Source: Parasedimentitalea marina
Lineage (GTDB): Bacteria > Pseudomonadota > Alphaproteobacteria > Rhodobacterales > Rhodobacteraceae
DNA length: 64,000 bases
NCBI RefSeq assembly: GCF_004006175.1
Contig: NZ_CP033220.1
Location: 1-64,000, forward strand
Direction: 5' to 3'
Under the pieces are notes generated by a model that worked only from the letters and a program-made list of their open reading frames with translations, was not told the DNA's origin and did no database searches. The number at the start of each line of letters is the position of its first letter. The first letter of the stretch is position 1. Positions 41,246 through 52,833 of this stretch are shown here, piece after piece. The position numbers and the translations under genes are program-made.

Positions 41246-41392
41246 GGGAGGGACTCTTTCATTTGTCTGGTCACATGGTAGAGGGGGACCTCTGTCTTTT
41301 GATCTTTAACCGATCCGGGTAGGAGTCCGAAAGGGGGAAGACAGAGGAGTGCGGCTTATGCAGACAGGTTTTGGACACAGAGTAGAACCTAC

Positions 41393-42163
41393 ATGAGTAC
41401 AGATCTGCTGTTTGTGCTTTTGCTGGCTCCGGCTATTGGCTCCTTTCTTGGGGTCCTGGTCGACCGGCTGACCCGGGGGGAGGACGTGATTCGGCGCCGC
41501 TCTGCCTGCCGCAACTGCAAGACGGTGCTGGCGCCCCGCGACCTTATTCCAATCGTCTCTTTTGCTCTGGTGCGCGGCCACTGTCGCCATTGCGCTGCGC
41601 CGATTCCGGCCTGGTTGCTCTATATTGAGATCCTGGCCACAGGGGCGGCGGTGCTGGCGGTGGCAGCCGGGGGGACGGTTGCCACTGTGCTGCTGTCCTG
41701 TCTGCTCCTGTGGCTCCTGATTGGTCTGGCGGTGGCGGACCTGTTGTGGTTCCGGTTGCCGGACGGGCTGACCCTGGCTCTGTTTTTGACTGTTTTGATT
41801 GGAGCCTGGCAGGCGGACACTTTGACGCTGACCCTCTGGGGCGCGCTGTTGGGGGGCGGCAGTTTTTGGGGGCTGCGGGTGGGCTACAGGCTTTTGCGTG
41901 GTCGCCAGGGGCTGGGGTTTGGAGATGTCAAACTGATGGTGGGGCTCGGCGGTTTTTCTGGCCCCTATGATCTTCCCCTGATGGTGCTGTTGGCGGCGCT
42001 TTCGGGGTTGGGCGCGGCGCTGGTCCTGGCATGGCGGGGCGGGGACGTCAGGTCGTTGGGTCAACGCGCGTTACCTTTTGGCACAGCGCTCTGTGCAGCA
42101 GCAGCAGTGCTTTGGCTTCTGCGTGCCGCCGGGGTGATGGTCCCAGTGGGCCGTTGGGTTTGA
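41393..42163 (+). CDS. gspO: Prepilin peptidase GspO
   Basis: Membrane aspartic peptidase that cleaves the pseudopilins at G|F and methylates the new N-terminus. Intact at 256 residues. The N-terminal part has the CRNCKTVLAPRDLIP and CRHCAAPI zinc pairs. VADLLWFRLPD holds the first catalytic Asp region and GLGFGDVKLMVGLG the second (GxGD). About seven membrane helices. Divergent from gspG; no obvious promoter is seen in the 147-bp gap. Confidence 0.93.
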   Translation: MSTDLLFVLLLAPAIGSFLGVLVDRLTRGEDVIRRRSACRNCKTVLAPRDLIPIVSFALVRGHCRHCAAPIPAWLLYIEILATGAAVLAVAAGGTVATVLLSCLLLWLLIGLAVADLLWFRLPDGLTLALFLTVLIGAWQADTLTLTLWGALLGGGSFWGLRVGYRLLRGRQGLGFGDVKLMVGLGGFSGPYDLPLMVLLAALSGLGAALVLAWRGGDVRSLGQRALPFGTALCAAAAVLWLLRAAGVMVPVGRWV

Positions 42164-42218
42164 TCTTGCCGCAGGTGGGTCGTAAGATCGCGCCGCAGGT
42201 TCCAGAAGATGAGATATT

Positions 42219-43811
42219 ATGACACTTTCAAAAACCACTTTTCCACTTATGGCTCTTCTGGCGTTGTCGCCCATCTGGCCTTCTGCTCCTTGGGCACAGG
42301 AGGCGGGTGCGGAAACAGCGACCGCCCTGCCAGAGATGGCAGATATCGAACAGGCCTGGGCGCAGGGAAATTTTGTTTTTGCCCGGCAGGGGTTAAAACG
42401 CCGTGCCGAAGAAACCGGGGCGGCCCTGGCACAGTACCGCTATGGGCGGGTCTTGCTGGAAGGTCGCGGTGGACCCACAGATCGTGAGGCGGCCCGGCTC
42501 TGGTTAGAGAAGGCGGCGGCGCAGACCCATGTGGAGGCCTCGGTGCTGCTGGCCAGGATTTATCTCAGCGCCCCCGAGGGAGATCCCGTCAGCCAGCCCG
42601 CCCGCGCGGCGCGGCTGTTCAAATCTGCGGCGGCGCGGGGCAACAGTGAGGCGCAATATTATCTGGGTCTGCTGTATCGCAGTGGTGTTGGGGTAACAGC
42701 GCATCCAGAGGAAGCGTTTACCTGGCTGCTGGCGGCTTCGGAGAACGGTCATATAGAGGCACAATTTGAGCTGAGCCGGGCCTATGCACGCGGGGAAGGC
42801 ATCGCGGAGGATGCCAAACAGGCGCTGCGCTGGATGCAGGAAGCCGCTGATGCAGGCCATGGTGAGGCGCAGTTCTTTTTGGCCTATGCGCTGGACCGCG
42901 GACAGGGGGTAGAACAGAACCGAAGGGCGGCCGTTGACTGGTTGCTGCGCTCGGCCGAAACCGGCTTTGGTCAGGCGCAATTGGCACTGGGGCGCAAATA
43001 TCTGACAGGAGACGGAGTCGCGGCCCGTCCCGCCGAGGCGCAGCGCTGGCTGGAAGCGGCGGCGGCGCAGGGCAGCGCGGCGGCGGCCACCGTGCTGGGG
43101 ACCGCCTTGCGCGGCGCCCATGGGGTTCCTGCTGACCCGGCGCTGGCGGTGCGTTGGCTAAAGGCAGCCTCCGATGCAGGGGTGGCTGAGGCCAGTTTTA
43201 CGTTAGGACAGATACGCGAAGCGGGAGACGCCGCTGCACCAGACCTTCAGGACGCGGTGGTGCTGTACCGGCTGGCAGTGGACCAAGGCAGCGCGGTGGC
43301 AGAGCAGCATCTGGGCAGTTTGGCGGCGACCGGCGCGCTCGACGGGCTGTTGGCGCCGCACCGTGCCATACCCTGGGTCGTGGCTGCGGCCGAGGCTGGA
43401 AATCCGGCCGCCGCGGATTGGTTATCGCAGCAGGCCGCTGCCGGTCTACGTCCGGCCCAGACGGCCTTTGGCCTTTGGTTGCTGACGCAGGAAGACAGGT
43501 CCGGAGAGATTTCGGTCCAGGCCGCTGACCAGTTTCAAGCGGCCGCTGAAACCGGCGATGTGGAGGCCCAACACAATCTTGGACGTCTTTATATTCAGGG
43601 TCAGGGTGTGGACCAGGACTATGTCATGGCCCACAAATGGTTCAACATCGCGGCCGCAGGCGGTCACCGGGATGCGCTGAAGATGCGCGGCGTGGTGGCT
43701 GATTTGATGACACCGGAGCAGGTCGCAAAAGCGCAGACCGCGGCAAGAGGGTTTGTTGAGCGCCCGCCTGCGGCGTTGTCAGAAGAGACCTCCGAAGGAA
43801 TTTCACAGTGA
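42219..43811 (+). CDS. Sel1-repeat (SLR/TPR-like) exported protein
   Basis: Protein of 530 residues, intact, with a signal-like N-terminus (FPLMALLALSPIWPSAPWAQE). It is built of about ten Sel1-like repeats of roughly 36 residues (e.g. AQYYLGLLYRSGVGVTAHPEEAFTWLLAA, AQHNLGRLYIQGQGVDQDYVMAHKWFNIAA). Sel1 proteins act as protein-interaction scaffolds; this one is probably periplasmic. It follows gspO by 55 bp and overlaps the next Sel1 gene (ATGACCTC at 43808). It may help the secretion system, by position only. Confidence 0.75.
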   Translation: MTLSKTTFPLMALLALSPIWPSAPWAQEAGAETATALPEMADIEQAWAQGNFVFARQGLKRRAEETGAALAQYRYGRVLLEGRGGPTDREAARLWLEKAAAQTHVEASVLLARIYLSAPEGDPVSQPARAARLFKSAAARGNSEAQYYLGLLYRSGVGVTAHPEEAFTWLLAASENGHIEAQFELSRAYARGEGIAEDAKQALRWMQEAADAGHGEAQFFLAYALDRGQGVEQNRRAAVDWLLRSAETGFGQAQLALGRKYLTGDGVAARPAEAQRWLEAAAAQGSAAAATVLGTALRGAHGVPADPALAVRWLKAASDAGVAEASFTLGQIREAGDAAAPDLQDAVVLYRLAVDQGSAVAEQHLGSLAATGALDGLLAPHRAIPWVVAAAEAGNPAAADWLSQQAAAGLRPAQTAFGLWLLTQEDRSGEISVQAADQFQAAAETGDVEAQHNLGRLYIQGQGVDQDYVMAHKWFNIAAAGGHRDALKMRGVVADLMTPEQVAKAQTAARGFVERPPAALSEETSEGISQ

Positions 43812-45034
43812 CCTCGTCTCTGAGCTGGCGCCTGGCTTTCTGTTTTACCCTTTGGCTGTCGCAGCCCCTGTCATTGCAGGCGCAGGAAACGCTTGCCGAT
43901 TGGCGGGACGTACCTGTTGCGCAGCTTGAACAGGGGGCCCAGAACGGGGTGGCTGATGCGCAATACGCCCTGGGACTGCGGCTGGAAAAGGGCCGTGGCC
44001 TGCTGCAGAATTTTGCCCTTGCCGCGACATGGTTCACGCGGGCGGCCGATCAGGGACATGCGGCGGCGCAACACCGGTTGGGCCAGTATTATTTTGATGG
44101 CATAGGGGTGGAGACAAACGCACAGGCCGCTTTGAACTGGCTGCGCAAGGCAGCGCAGGCCGGAGATGCGACGTATCTCTATGATCTGGCGCGCGTGCTG
44201 GAAACACAGCCCGAGGGGAAACCTCTGGCGGCTGATCTGTATCAACAGGCTGCGGATCTGGGGCATCAGGAGGCGGCGGTAAGCCTGGCTGTGCTGTATC
44301 AAAACGGCACTGGGGTGGCTCAAGATTTTGCCAGGGCATTGCAGCTTTATGAGGGGCCGGCGGCGGCGGGGCAGGCGCGGGCGCAGAACAATCTGGGACT
44401 GCTCTACGTGCGTGGAAATGGCGTGCAGCAGGATTATGTCCGGGCTGCCGCGCTGTTTCAGGCTGCTGCAGATCAAGGATTGGCGTTGGCCATGGGCAAT
44501 CTGGCCACCATGTATGAGAATGGATTTGGCGTGCCGCTGGATGAGGCGCTGGCTGTCGAATTGCATCAGCTTGCCGCGCGAAAAAACAGCGCCAAGACTG
44601 GCAACCTGCACCCAGGGTGGGTCTTTGATACCCGTCTGGCGCCTCCGGACAGCAGCGCCGAGGCGCTAGAGCGCCTGCGTCAAGGGGTCACGCGCGGGGA
44701 TCCTCTGGCCGGCTTTTTGCTGGGCTGGCACCATCTGCAGAAAACGGAAACCTCACAGGAAGAATTTCGCCAGGCGGCGCGGCTTTTGCGGTCCTCGGCA
44801 GAGGCAGGGTACCCGCCAGCCATGGCCAATCTGGGCCTTATGTATTTTGAAGGTCGGGCGCTGCCACAGGACTATGTTCTTGGATATATGTGGCTGGTGC
44901 TGGCCGCCAGTGCCGGGCAGCCCGAAGCCCCGGAACTGGCGGTTGTACTTTCCGCACGGATGACCCAGAGCCAGCTTGTTGAAGCGCAAGAGCTGGCCGT
45001 CATAAAGGGCGGCGATCAATTGGCGAACAGATAA
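43808..45034 (+). CDS. Second Sel1-repeat exported protein
   Basis: Intact at 408 residues. A signal peptide (WRLAFCFTLWLSQPLSLQAQE) is followed by about eight Sel1-like repeats (AQYALGLRLEKGRGLLQNFALAATWFTRAA, AQNNLGLLYVRGNGVQQDYVRAAALFQAAA). It probably starts at GTG 43808, overlapping the preceding stop, so the two are co-translated. Similar to but not a copy of its neighbour. Role inferred to be periplasmic scaffolding. Confidence 0.75.
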   Translation: MTSSLSWRLAFCFTLWLSQPLSLQAQETLADWRDVPVAQLEQGAQNGVADAQYALGLRLEKGRGLLQNFALAATWFTRAADQGHAAAQHRLGQYYFDGIGVETNAQAALNWLRKAAQAGDATYLYDLARVLETQPEGKPLAADLYQQAADLGHQEAAVSLAVLYQNGTGVAQDFARALQLYEGPAAAGQARAQNNLGLLYVRGNGVQQDYVRAAALFQAAADQGLALAMGNLATMYENGFGVPLDEALAVELHQLAARKNSAKTGNLHPGWVFDTRLAPPDSSAEALERLRQGVTRGDPLAGFLLGWHHLQKTETSQEEFRQAARLLRSSAEAGYPPAMANLGLMYFEGRALPQDYVLGYMWLVLAASAGQPEAPELAVVLSARMTQSQLVEAQELAVIKGGDQLANR

Positions 45035-45057
45035 CCCACTTGGGAAACCGGGCTGGA

Positions 45058-48000
45058 TCAGAAATCCAGCCGGACCCCGTGCTGGATTGATACTGCATCG
45101 CTGGCGGAGACCGAAAGCTGGGTCACCACCGCACCGCGATCATTGAAAAAGCGGCGTTCCCGGTGGAAATCGACACTTAACCGGTCGGTCTCGTCGATAT
45201 GTTCATAGTCGATCTCGAAGCTGTAGCCGACCCCGGTATGTGGATCGAAGACCGAGCGGCTGAAGGCAATTCCCAGACCGCAGTCCACACCGCTCTCATT
45301 CGATGAGCTTTCGCAGGCAAAGCGTGGCGCCAGTGCTGTCTGGATCTGGCGCGCGAATGGGTTGCCCCCCTCCGGGTTGGCGAGATTGGAAAACTCCAGC
45401 TCGGCAAAAATGCGACCGCCAGTGGTATTGGGAATATCGATGCTCCCGGTGTCGGTCTGTCCCAGTTGGGTGGCCGTGACATCCGCATCCGAGGCCACCG
45501 CATAGGCCAGATCGATGCCTGCTCTGGGTCGCAGCATGAAAGTCTCAAACGCATGCTCGCCCGAGAGCGCCACGCCACCAAAGGCGGCCAGATAATCATA
45601 ACTGCCCTCTGTCGAGATCACGGCTGGTGTCGCATCAAAGCTGAGCTTGTAGCGGTGATGCCCCAATGCGCCAGCGGCGTAGTAATCAATGAACAATCCT
45701 TCGCCCAGCTGATGCGCCCCGTAGATGCCGCCATTCACGCCCAGCCCGTTGATTGAGCCATCAGCCAGATCGGTTACATTGGTGCGGCTGACATAGCCGC
45801 CCCAGAACCGGCCCTGCAAATGGGTTTCGGACAGCAGGCGCTCGCGCTGATGAGAGAACTGGAACAGAGCCTGGGTGCCGATATTCTCGGTGTGGGTGAT
45901 ACTGAACGCTCCGGCGAGGATCTCGCGGCTGCCAGTGTTGCAATCATAGACATCATAGCCAAAGGTGCCGTCGCTCTGGCCCGTGCCATCCTGGATATTG
46001 ACCGATCCATCGACATCCAGCGGTGCCACTGTTCCGCAGCCAAGACCGTCTTGGCCAGCCTGCAGGCGCGACAGGGCGCCTTTGGAAATGCCGCTGAAAT
46101 AACGCTGCTGGGTCCGGATGGTTTCTTCGAGATCGTTTTCCAGAATTTCGCTCAGCGGTTCACGGATCTGATCAACCAGGTCATCAGCGATTGCCACCTG
46201 TGCCAGTGCCAAGGCAAAGCCGTCGAAATTGGTATCCGTGGAACTCACCGTCACAGTCGGCTGACAGCTGTGGGTGCCTTCAACAACCTCGTCATCGATT
46301 GCGGTGATGGTGAGGGTCTGAGCGCTGCTGTAATTGCCCGCGCCAAAGGTCAGCGTTGCGGGGAGACGCTACATTGCGCATCACCGGCAAAGGCCAGTTG
46401 CACATCCTGTGTCGGCTGGCCCAGCAGAACAAAGGACATGGCAGCGGTATCAGTGCCATTTTCCGAAGCGGTCAGATCGTCATTGGTCACGGAGACCACG
46501 GCAAAATCGTCATCGGTGATCGTGCTGCTGCGGGTCAGGTCCGATGTGGTGGTCGACAGGGTAACGCCGGGTGCACCGGAGGTAACCGCAGTCAGGGTCA
46601 GGGTCAGGGTTTCACTGCCTTCGATCAGCCCGTCTTCCAGCACCGTCAATTCGATCGTGGCAGAGGTGTCGCCCGCCACAACCGTGACGCTGCCTGTGGG
46701 TGTCACGAAATCCGTGCCCGAGGTGGCGCTGCCGCCCAGACTGTAGCTGATCACGGTATCCTGAGACGAGCTCGGGCTCAGGCTCACGGTAAAGCCGACG
46801 CTATCGGTGCTGCCGCCATTGGCTTCGGCGCCGTTATCATTGGCACTCAGCGTGACCACGGCAGAGCATTGGGTCATTGGAATGTTATTGGCCAGCACAT
46901 TGGGGTCGCCACCTCGATGACGAAACTGTCGTAGAACGCCGGGTTGGCGCTGAGGGAGGTATCTGCCAGCACACCGGTGCTGCCCACTTCGGTAGAGCCA
47001 AGCACAGCTGGGTTGGCGGGCAGTAACGAGGTCACGTCCAGACTGCCAGAGGACAGCCGGGCGGTGCTTGCCACGCCGGTGCTTGGGTAGCTGTAAGACA
47101 CGCTGTAGTTGCCGGGCACGAGGGCAAACCACTGGTATTCTCCGGTCGAGCCATCGCGCAGGATATTAATGTTATTCGAGATCCCAACGCTGCTGTTGGA
47201 GCCGCTGGGGCCGGTGACGGTAATGCCGCCGCCGGACAGGATGCGGCCGTCATCCTCGCAGTAGAAGTAGCCCTGAGGGTCATAATCGGCCGAATCCACA
47301 ATCCCGTCACCATCGCGGTCGGCGGTGCTGCTTTCCAAATTGTCGGGAATGCCGTCGCCATCCGCATCAGGATCCGGATTGGGATCGGGTGTGCCGGTCA
47401 GGTCGGCGATGACCTCGATCTCGTTGCTGACGAGGTTGCCGTTGCCGGTGCTGTCCTGGGCACTGCCTGCAGGCAGCGAGAGTGTCACGGTGCCATCATG
47501 ATCTGGCGTTATTGTGACACTGTAGCTGGTGCCGCTGCCGGTGAGGTCTGAGGCGGTGCCATTGTCAATGATCAATGCGCTTGCGGCCAGTCCGGTCACC
47601 GCTTCGCCGAAGGTCAGATCAACGGTGAAGGGATCGCTCTGCGCATCTGTCGGGCCGCTCAGCGTGACTGTGGGTGCGTCAGTATTCTTGGTGGTGGTAT
47701 CCGTGGCTGCGGTTCCAGCCTGGTTTGCGCTGTCGGTCAGAACCACCGAAAGTGTCAGCGTGCCATCGCCCAGCCCGGACAGGTCAATGCCGGTGATCTG
47801 ATCCGTTGCGCTGGCAATGGTGCCACTGCCGGTGACATCGCTGCCGCCGCCGTCCGAGGAGATCGTATAGGCATAGCTGGTGCCGGTCTCGGCACTGGCG
47901 AAGGTGAAGCTGGCAGCACTCTCGTTGCTGTTGTTGACCGGATCCTGATCAAAGCTGGCACTATAGCCTGTGGGTGGGTTGAGATCATGGCTCAGCGTGG

Positions 48001-51000
48001 TGCTGATCTGAACCACCGGGTTTCCCGCCCCATCGGCGGCATCTGCCGTGACGGTCAAGCTGCCTTCGGCAAGGCTGCTGAGATCCAGCACCAGGCTCCA
48101 GGCATCGCTGGCCGCTGTGGTGCTGCCCGAAACCGTAGCCGAGGCGCTGTCGGTGACGGTAACGCTGACAGTCTCGCCATCGGGCACGCCGGAAGATGTG
48201 CCCGAAATGGTGACTGTTGCACTTTCTGCGGCAGAGACAATATCGTCTCCGGCCAGCGGGCTGTCAAAGGCCAGAGAGGGCGTATTGGTATTCTTTGAGA
48301 AACTGGCGCTGACCTGCGGCGCCGAGGAGCCCGAGGCATCAGCAGCATCAGCGGTCACAGTGAGGGCGCCGTCGGCAAGGCTGCTGAGATCCAGCGCCAG
48401 GCTCCAGGCATCACTGGCCACTGTGGCGCTGCCCGAAACTGTGGCCGAGGCACTGTCGGTGACGGTGACGCTGACAGTCTCGCCATCTTCGATCTGTGTG
48501 GTACTGCCAGAGAAGGTGACTGCAGGGGCCTCGGCCGAATTGACCACGTCATCAGAGGCAATCGGGCTGTCCAGGCTCAGGCCCGGCACTTTCAGAGTGG
48601 CAGTTGCGGTGCCGGAGTTGCCAAGGGAAGAGGTGAGATCTCCGCTGGTGTTGACCAGGCTGCCAGTTGTCGCGGCGGTGACATCTGCAGAGACGGTACA
48701 GCTGGCACCAATGGCTGTACTGCCGCCTGTGTAGCTGATGCTGGCGGCGCCTGCGGTTGCGGTCAATGTGCCGCCGGTGCAGGTGGTGCTGGCATTGGCG
48801 GGGCTGGCCACGGTCAACCCTGTGGGCAGGTTATCGGTGAAGTCCAGGCTACTGGCCTCCATCAAGGCAGCACTGTTGTCGATGGTGAAGGTCAGCGGGG
48901 TGCTGCCGCCCTGGGCGATGCTGTCATCGGAAAAGGCTTTTGCAAAGCCTGGGACCGGTGCAGCACTGACGCTTAAGGTGGCGGTTGCGGTGCCGGAATT
49001 GCCAAGGAAAGAGGTGAGATCCCCGCTGGTGTTGACCAGAGTTCCGCTGCTGGTGGCGCGCACATCTGCAGAGACAGTACAGCTGGCGCCGGCAGCGGCA
49101 CTGCCGCCTGTGTAGCTGATGCTGGCGGTGCCTGTGGTTGCGGTCAATGTGCCGCCGGTGCAGGTGGTGCTGGCATTGGCGGGGCTGGCCACGGTCAACC
49201 CTGCGGGCAGGTTATCGGTGAAATCCAGGCTGCTGGCCGCAACGCTGGCGGCACTGTTGTCCAGAGTGAAGGTGAGCGTGGAGACATCCCCCTGCACGAT
49301 GGAAGAACTGGCAAAATCCTTGGAAAATCCAGGCGCTGGCTCAATGGTCAGCGTGGCGCTGGCAGCGCTAGCGGCGAATTCCCCATTTTCGGTCAGGGTG
49401 CTGGTGGCGCCAGGGTAGCCGCCCGTGGTGGCCCCAGCGGGAACGGCAACTGTCAGCACGATATTACAGCTGTCTCCGGGGGCCAGCGTGCCATCCTCCA
49501 GGAGGATTTCACTGGTGCCGGACACGGTTGAGCCGGTGCCGCAAAGGTTACTGCCAGTGCCGCCAGTGACGCTAAACCCGGTGAGAGCCGCATCCAGATC
49601 ATCGCTAAAGCGCAGGCCAGAGAGGGTGGTGCTGCCGTCATTGTTGGTGATTACATAGGTCAGCGTGGTGCTGCCGCCCGCGCCAAGAACGGGGTCAGAG
49701 AAGCTTTTGCTGAAGCTGGGCAATTCGAAGGAGGTGACCGTGAAAGCCGCAGAGACGGCAGGACCAGTGATCGCGAGACCGCTGGCAGTGCCGGTTACAC
49801 CGCTGGTGGTGCCAGAATAGATGCTGGCACTGGCGCCGCCCGGGACTTGCTGGGTCACGCTGATGGTACAGCTGGCGCTGGCGGCCAGGGTGCCCCGAGA
49901 AACTGAGCGTTGAGGTTCCCGAGAGGAGCCGCCGCCGCAGGTGGAAATGATTGGCGTGTCGGTGGCCACCAGGCCAGAAAGCTGGGTATCCAGATTATCC
50001 GTAAAGGCCAGCGCGCTGAGCGCCTGTATGCTGCTGAGGTTGGTCAGCACATAATCCACGGTCACCGTGTCACCAGGAGCCAGGGTATCATCGCTATAGG
50101 ATTTGCTCAGTTCTACCTGTGCAGAATTTACAGAAAAACTGGCGCCGACAGCAGGCAGGACCACCGCATTGCCATCCACTGTTGCGTTGATGCTGGAGGT
50201 GACGCTGCTGTAACTGCCATCCGCAGCTCCGACTGGCACCAGCAATGGCACATCAAAGCTGCAGCTGTCGCCCGCCGCAATGTCCAGGGACGCGAAAATA
50301 CCAAAGGTGGTGCCCGAGGCTGTGCTTGACCCGCCGCAGAAACCGCCTGCGGGCATAGAGGTGGCGGCCAGACTACCTAAGGCGGAGGAGTAGCTTTCGG
50401 TAAAGACGGAGACCGCATAAGCGAAGGTCGGATCCGGGTTGGTCAGCGTATAGGTTAGGGTGACGGCCTCGCCAGGCAGGGCCTCGGCAGGAGAGAAACT
50501 CTTGGTCAGTTGCAGCGGTTCTGCTGTGAGAATTTGCAGGTCATCGCTGGCGGCAGAGACCACCAGGGATTCACCGCCGGCCGTGCCGGTGAGCGTCGAG
50601 GTGGTATTGGTATAGGTGCCATTGGTCAGGCTGCCCGGAAGCGTAACGGTCACATCGATTGTACAGCTGGCATCGGGGGCCAGAGAGCCGCCACTGTAGG
50701 TCAGGAGTGTATCGCCAGCCGATAGCACCGGGCTGCCACCGCAGTTGTCGCTGTTGGTGCTGAAGGTCGCCCCCGCAAGAAAGCTGCTCAGATCATCGGT
50801 GAAGGTGAGGCCGGTGGCTGTACTGGGGGATTCTGGGGCACTGGTCAGGAGGAAGGTGAGCGTGGTGCTTTGACCCGCGCCAAGGACCGTCTCAGTGAAT
50901 TCTTTGGCAAAGCTGAGATTGGCACCGCCCTCGATCTGTAGTGTATCGCTTGCGCCAGAGGCGATGACGGTATTGCCGCTCACCGTGGCTGTCACGTCCC

Positions 51001-52628
51001 CACTGGTCGAGACATAGTCTGCCGGCGCCACATCACTGTCGATATCCAGCGTCACATTAAAGCTACAGCTGTCGCTGGCCGCCAGGGTCCCGGCGGTAAG
51101 CTCAACGCCAAAGACATCGTCGTCGATGAAGATCAACGCCACACTACTGCTCACCCCACAGGGATCGGTGCCGGGCACGGTATTGATCGAAATGCCCGTA
51201 CTGCCCGTAATCGCGGAAATATTGTCGATAAAGGTCATATCGCTGAGGATCTGGCCGGGATTGGGATTGCTGAGCTCATAGCGCAGAGTGACAGTGCCAC
51301 TTGGCGCCACCGGATCATCGGTGAAGCTTTTGCTGAAAACGGGGGGTTGGGCATCAAGACCCAGAACCCGCAGCGTGGTGCTGGCGGTATCCCCAGTATA
51401 CGGGGTGCTGCCAATCAGTCCGGTCACTGCCGTGGTGGTATTGGTATGGGTCCCATCGGCAGCGCCTGCTGGCAGGTCGACTTCAATGGAAATGGTGCAG
51501 CTGGCCCCGTTGGCCGCCAGACTGCCGCCTGAGAAATCAAATGTGTCGGTGCCTGTCCCGACCACCGTGCCGCCGCAGGAATTGCTGTTGAGGCTTGCAA
51601 AGACGGTACCGGATAGGAAGCTGGTATCCAGAAGATCACTGAAGGCAATGCTGGTGGCGCTGTCGTCACGGCTGGTATTGGTCAGGGTAAAGTCCAGTGT
51701 CACAGTCGATCCGGCATTCGCCTGGACGACATCAAAGGCCTTAATCAGGTCGATGCCATCGACCGGACCGGGGTTAACCGTTAGATCGGCCGAGGCGGTG
51801 TCCTGAGAAATGAGGGTGCTAAAGGCATCCCGAATGATGAGATCATTCTCCACATCATAGCTGTCCTGGGTCACGCCCTGAACCTGCACGGTGATGGTAC
51901 AGGTGGTGGTGCCGCCAGTGGTGATTGTACCCCCGGTAAAGTCCAGTTCTCCCGCGTCGCGGTCAACCGTCAGGGTGCCTGTGCAACTGTTGGTGGTGGT
52001 TGTCGGGTCGGGGAACTGCAAACCAGCCTAACAGGGTTTCGGTGAAACTGGGCACGCGCCAATCTGAAATGCCGGGGCTGCCGGGCAAAACGATGTCAAA
52101 GGTATAGGTCAGTGTGCTGACGCTGCCGGGGTCGACTGCCGCAGGGCTAAAGGATTTGTTGTAGTTGCTGCCGCTGGCTGCGGTAACGGTCAGAATATCC
52201 GTGGCGCTGCCACTATTCCCTTGATCAGAGGTCAGGTCACCGCTGGTAAAGGTATGGGCTGCCACTGTGGTGGAGGTGACAGGCAGCGTGATAACACAGC
52301 TTTGGCTGGCGCCCAGGCGTCCGGCGCTTAAAGACAGGCTGGCACTGCCGCTTGTGGCGGTGAATACGCCGTCGCAGCTGTTGCTCTGGCTACCGCTGGC
52401 AATGGTGACGCCGGTGGGCAGGGTGGCAGAAAAGGCCAGGGTTTCTGCTGGATTGCCTGCAATCTCGGTGATGGTGAATGTCAGAGATGAATTATTGCCT
52501 GCAGAGATCGAATCCGGAGAAAACAGGGCCGTGAAGCTGGGTGCGCCCTGGGCAAAGGCAACGCCAGGCAGCAGCAGAAACAGGAAGGCAGAGAAGTTGC
52601 GCAAAATACGCTGCAGAACAAGTGTCAT
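45058..52628 (-). CDS. Giant autotransporter-like repeat adhesin (few frameshifts)
   Basis: Surface protein of about 2520 residues, the largest gene in the window. In order: signal peptide (LFLLLPGVAFAQ) at 52628; about nine or ten repeats of 100-130 residues of the choice-of-anchor/DUF11-like type (FSKSFSDPVLGAGGSTTLTY, FTDNLPAGLTVASPANAS), each with a Cys pair; bacterial Ig-like units (DGETVSVTVTDSASATVSG, twice); a thrombospondin-3 stretch (DADGDGIPDNLES, DRDGDGIVDSADYDP); a Calx-beta-like domain; and a 300-residue C-terminal beta-barrel ending in HGVRLDF, an aromatic end typical of outer-membrane barrels. Breaks near 52030, 46890 and 46370. The central 5.1 kb is intact. Probably adhesive. 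Confidence 0.75.
48000..49360 (-). repeat. Tandem repeats inside the giant adhesin gene
   Basis: Two in-frame repeat families are visible. Ig-like units recur with a 306-bp step (AAGGCTGCTGAGATCCAGC at 48071 and 48377). Longer units recur with a 381-bp step (GCCGCCGGTG blocks at 48770 and 49151, followed by a nearly identical 50-bp segment). Both steps are multiples of three, so copies can be gained or lost in frame. Confidence 0.75.
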
Positions 52629-52833
52629 GATGTCCCCGAAAAATTCATCTTTTTAATTTTGGTGGTGTTTGACCAGAATGATCAGGCACCCAACTTATAC
52701 GTTACAAAAGAAGGTGCCGTCGCGGCAATGATTGGATTTTCAAATAGACACACTTTTGGTTAGTCTTTTAAAAACTGTCTCAATTTGGCCTGCATTCTGG
52801 GTCGCCCGCACACCGGAGAGAGGGAATCATCGC

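Noticed and set aside
48048..52656. Several long plus-strand open frames with Val/Ser-rich translations
   Set aside because: They mirror the repeats of the giant minus-strand adhesin and restart at each repeat; no ribosome-binding sites or motifs.
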